Of a DNA stretch of 64,000 nt, positions 63,866 through 64,000 are shown one piece after another (positions within the stretch are counted from its first letter, which is position 1; every line of letters begins with the position of its first letter). The position numbers were made by a program, and so were the translations under genes. The DNA comes from Acinetobacter silvestris (GTDB lineage: Bacteria > Pseudomonadota > Gammaproteobacteria > Pseudomonadales > Moraxellaceae). The notes under the pieces are model-generated. The model saw only the letters and a list, made by a program, of their open reading frames with translations, did not search any database and had not been told where the DNA came from. The stretch lies in assembly GCF_002135235.1 (NCBI RefSeq), contig NZ_NEGB01000005.1, positions 62,001-126,000 of the forward strand, in the 5' to 3' direction.

Positions 63866-64000
63866 ATGAATCATTTTGAGTTGTTCAATCTCCCTGTAGC
63901 ACTCGATATTGATTTAGCAAGCTTAAAAGCTCAGTTTTTAATATTGCAGCAACAATATCATCCCGACAAAGCTGAAGATAAAGATCAAGCCTTGATTAAA
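63866..64000 (+). CDS. hscB: Co-chaperone HscB, N-terminal part
   Basis: The first 45 codons of HscB, cut by the window end. HscB is a J-domain protein that brings IscU to HscA. The start NHFELFNLPVALDIDLASLK is typical, and the J-domain HPDK motif is in LQQQYHPDKAEDKDQ, the tripeptide that activates HscA. The place after iscA fits the operon order. Confidence 0.93.
   Translation, partial: MNHFELFNLPVALDIDLASLKAQFLILQQQYHPDKAEDKDQALIK

Noticed and set aside
1..64000. CRISPR array, tRNA or rRNA genes
   Set aside because: No regularly spaced direct repeats and no cloverleaf or ribosomal RNA sequence were recognised by eye.

Overview
The window is chromosomal DNA of an Acinetobacter species. 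This is inferred from the A+T-rich sequence together with several gene sets: the divergent alkM/alkR pair, the tusDCBE cluster, the aroQ-accB-accC run, a TpgA-type partner of a trimeric autotransporter, and the iscRSUA-hscB order. No tRNA, rRNA or CRISPR array was seen.

Layout. Positions 1-18,500 are mostly core genes with decayed patches: a nitroreductase, small unknown genes, an exported linear-amide hydrolase behind an outer-membrane barrel protein, fumC with a Fur-like site upstream, a GalE-like epimerase whose catalytic lysine is replaced, tusDCBE, an HxlR regulator, aroQ-accB-accC, an amidase and an MFS transporter. Two gene remnants lie here: a C-terminal piece of umuC and the wreck of a GGDEF gene.

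Positions 18,500-34,500 are accessory. A surface block on the minus strand holds a collagen-like lipoprotein with a C1q-like end, a TpgA-like periplasmic protein, and a frameshifted YadA-type adhesin. Next comes a prophage late-gene remnant, also minus strand: a GDPD-bearing tail protein, an acyltransferase, a holin, a doubly damaged endolysin and overlapping Rz/Rz1 spanins. Its tail gene joins abruptly onto a 5'-truncated, frameshifted xseA that is followed by an intact xseB. Directly after xseB is an orphan PAAR-tipped protein overlapping a lipoprotein gene, a probable type VI effector-immunity pair. An oversized OmpW-family protein, a dispersed noncoding repeat and a HigBA toxin-antitoxin operon with twin operator-like repeats follow.

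Positions 34,500-49,400 hold an acyltransferase-SGNH fusion, three UspA paralogues, a four-fold repeat membrane protein (COG4705-like), aroC, prmB, a UbiB-like kinase, two acyl-CoA dehydrogenases and a GNAT acetyltransferase. Positions 49,500-54,500 are a complete chaperone-usher fimbrial operon (pilin, chaperone, usher, tip adhesin). A decayed second copy of the GNAT gene sits between it and alkM.

Positions 54,900-64,000 are metabolic and housekeeping: alkane hydroxylase with its AraC regulator, the PpiD chaperone, HU, a phasin, an SCP2/UbiJ-like membrane protein, and the isc iron-sulfur operon with an IscR-type operator, running off the window inside hscB. Alkane hydroxylation, acyl-CoA dehydrogenation and the phasin together fit growth on hydrocarbons and fatty acids. 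The surface genes fit an organism that attaches to surfaces, with much turnover by phage and gene decay.
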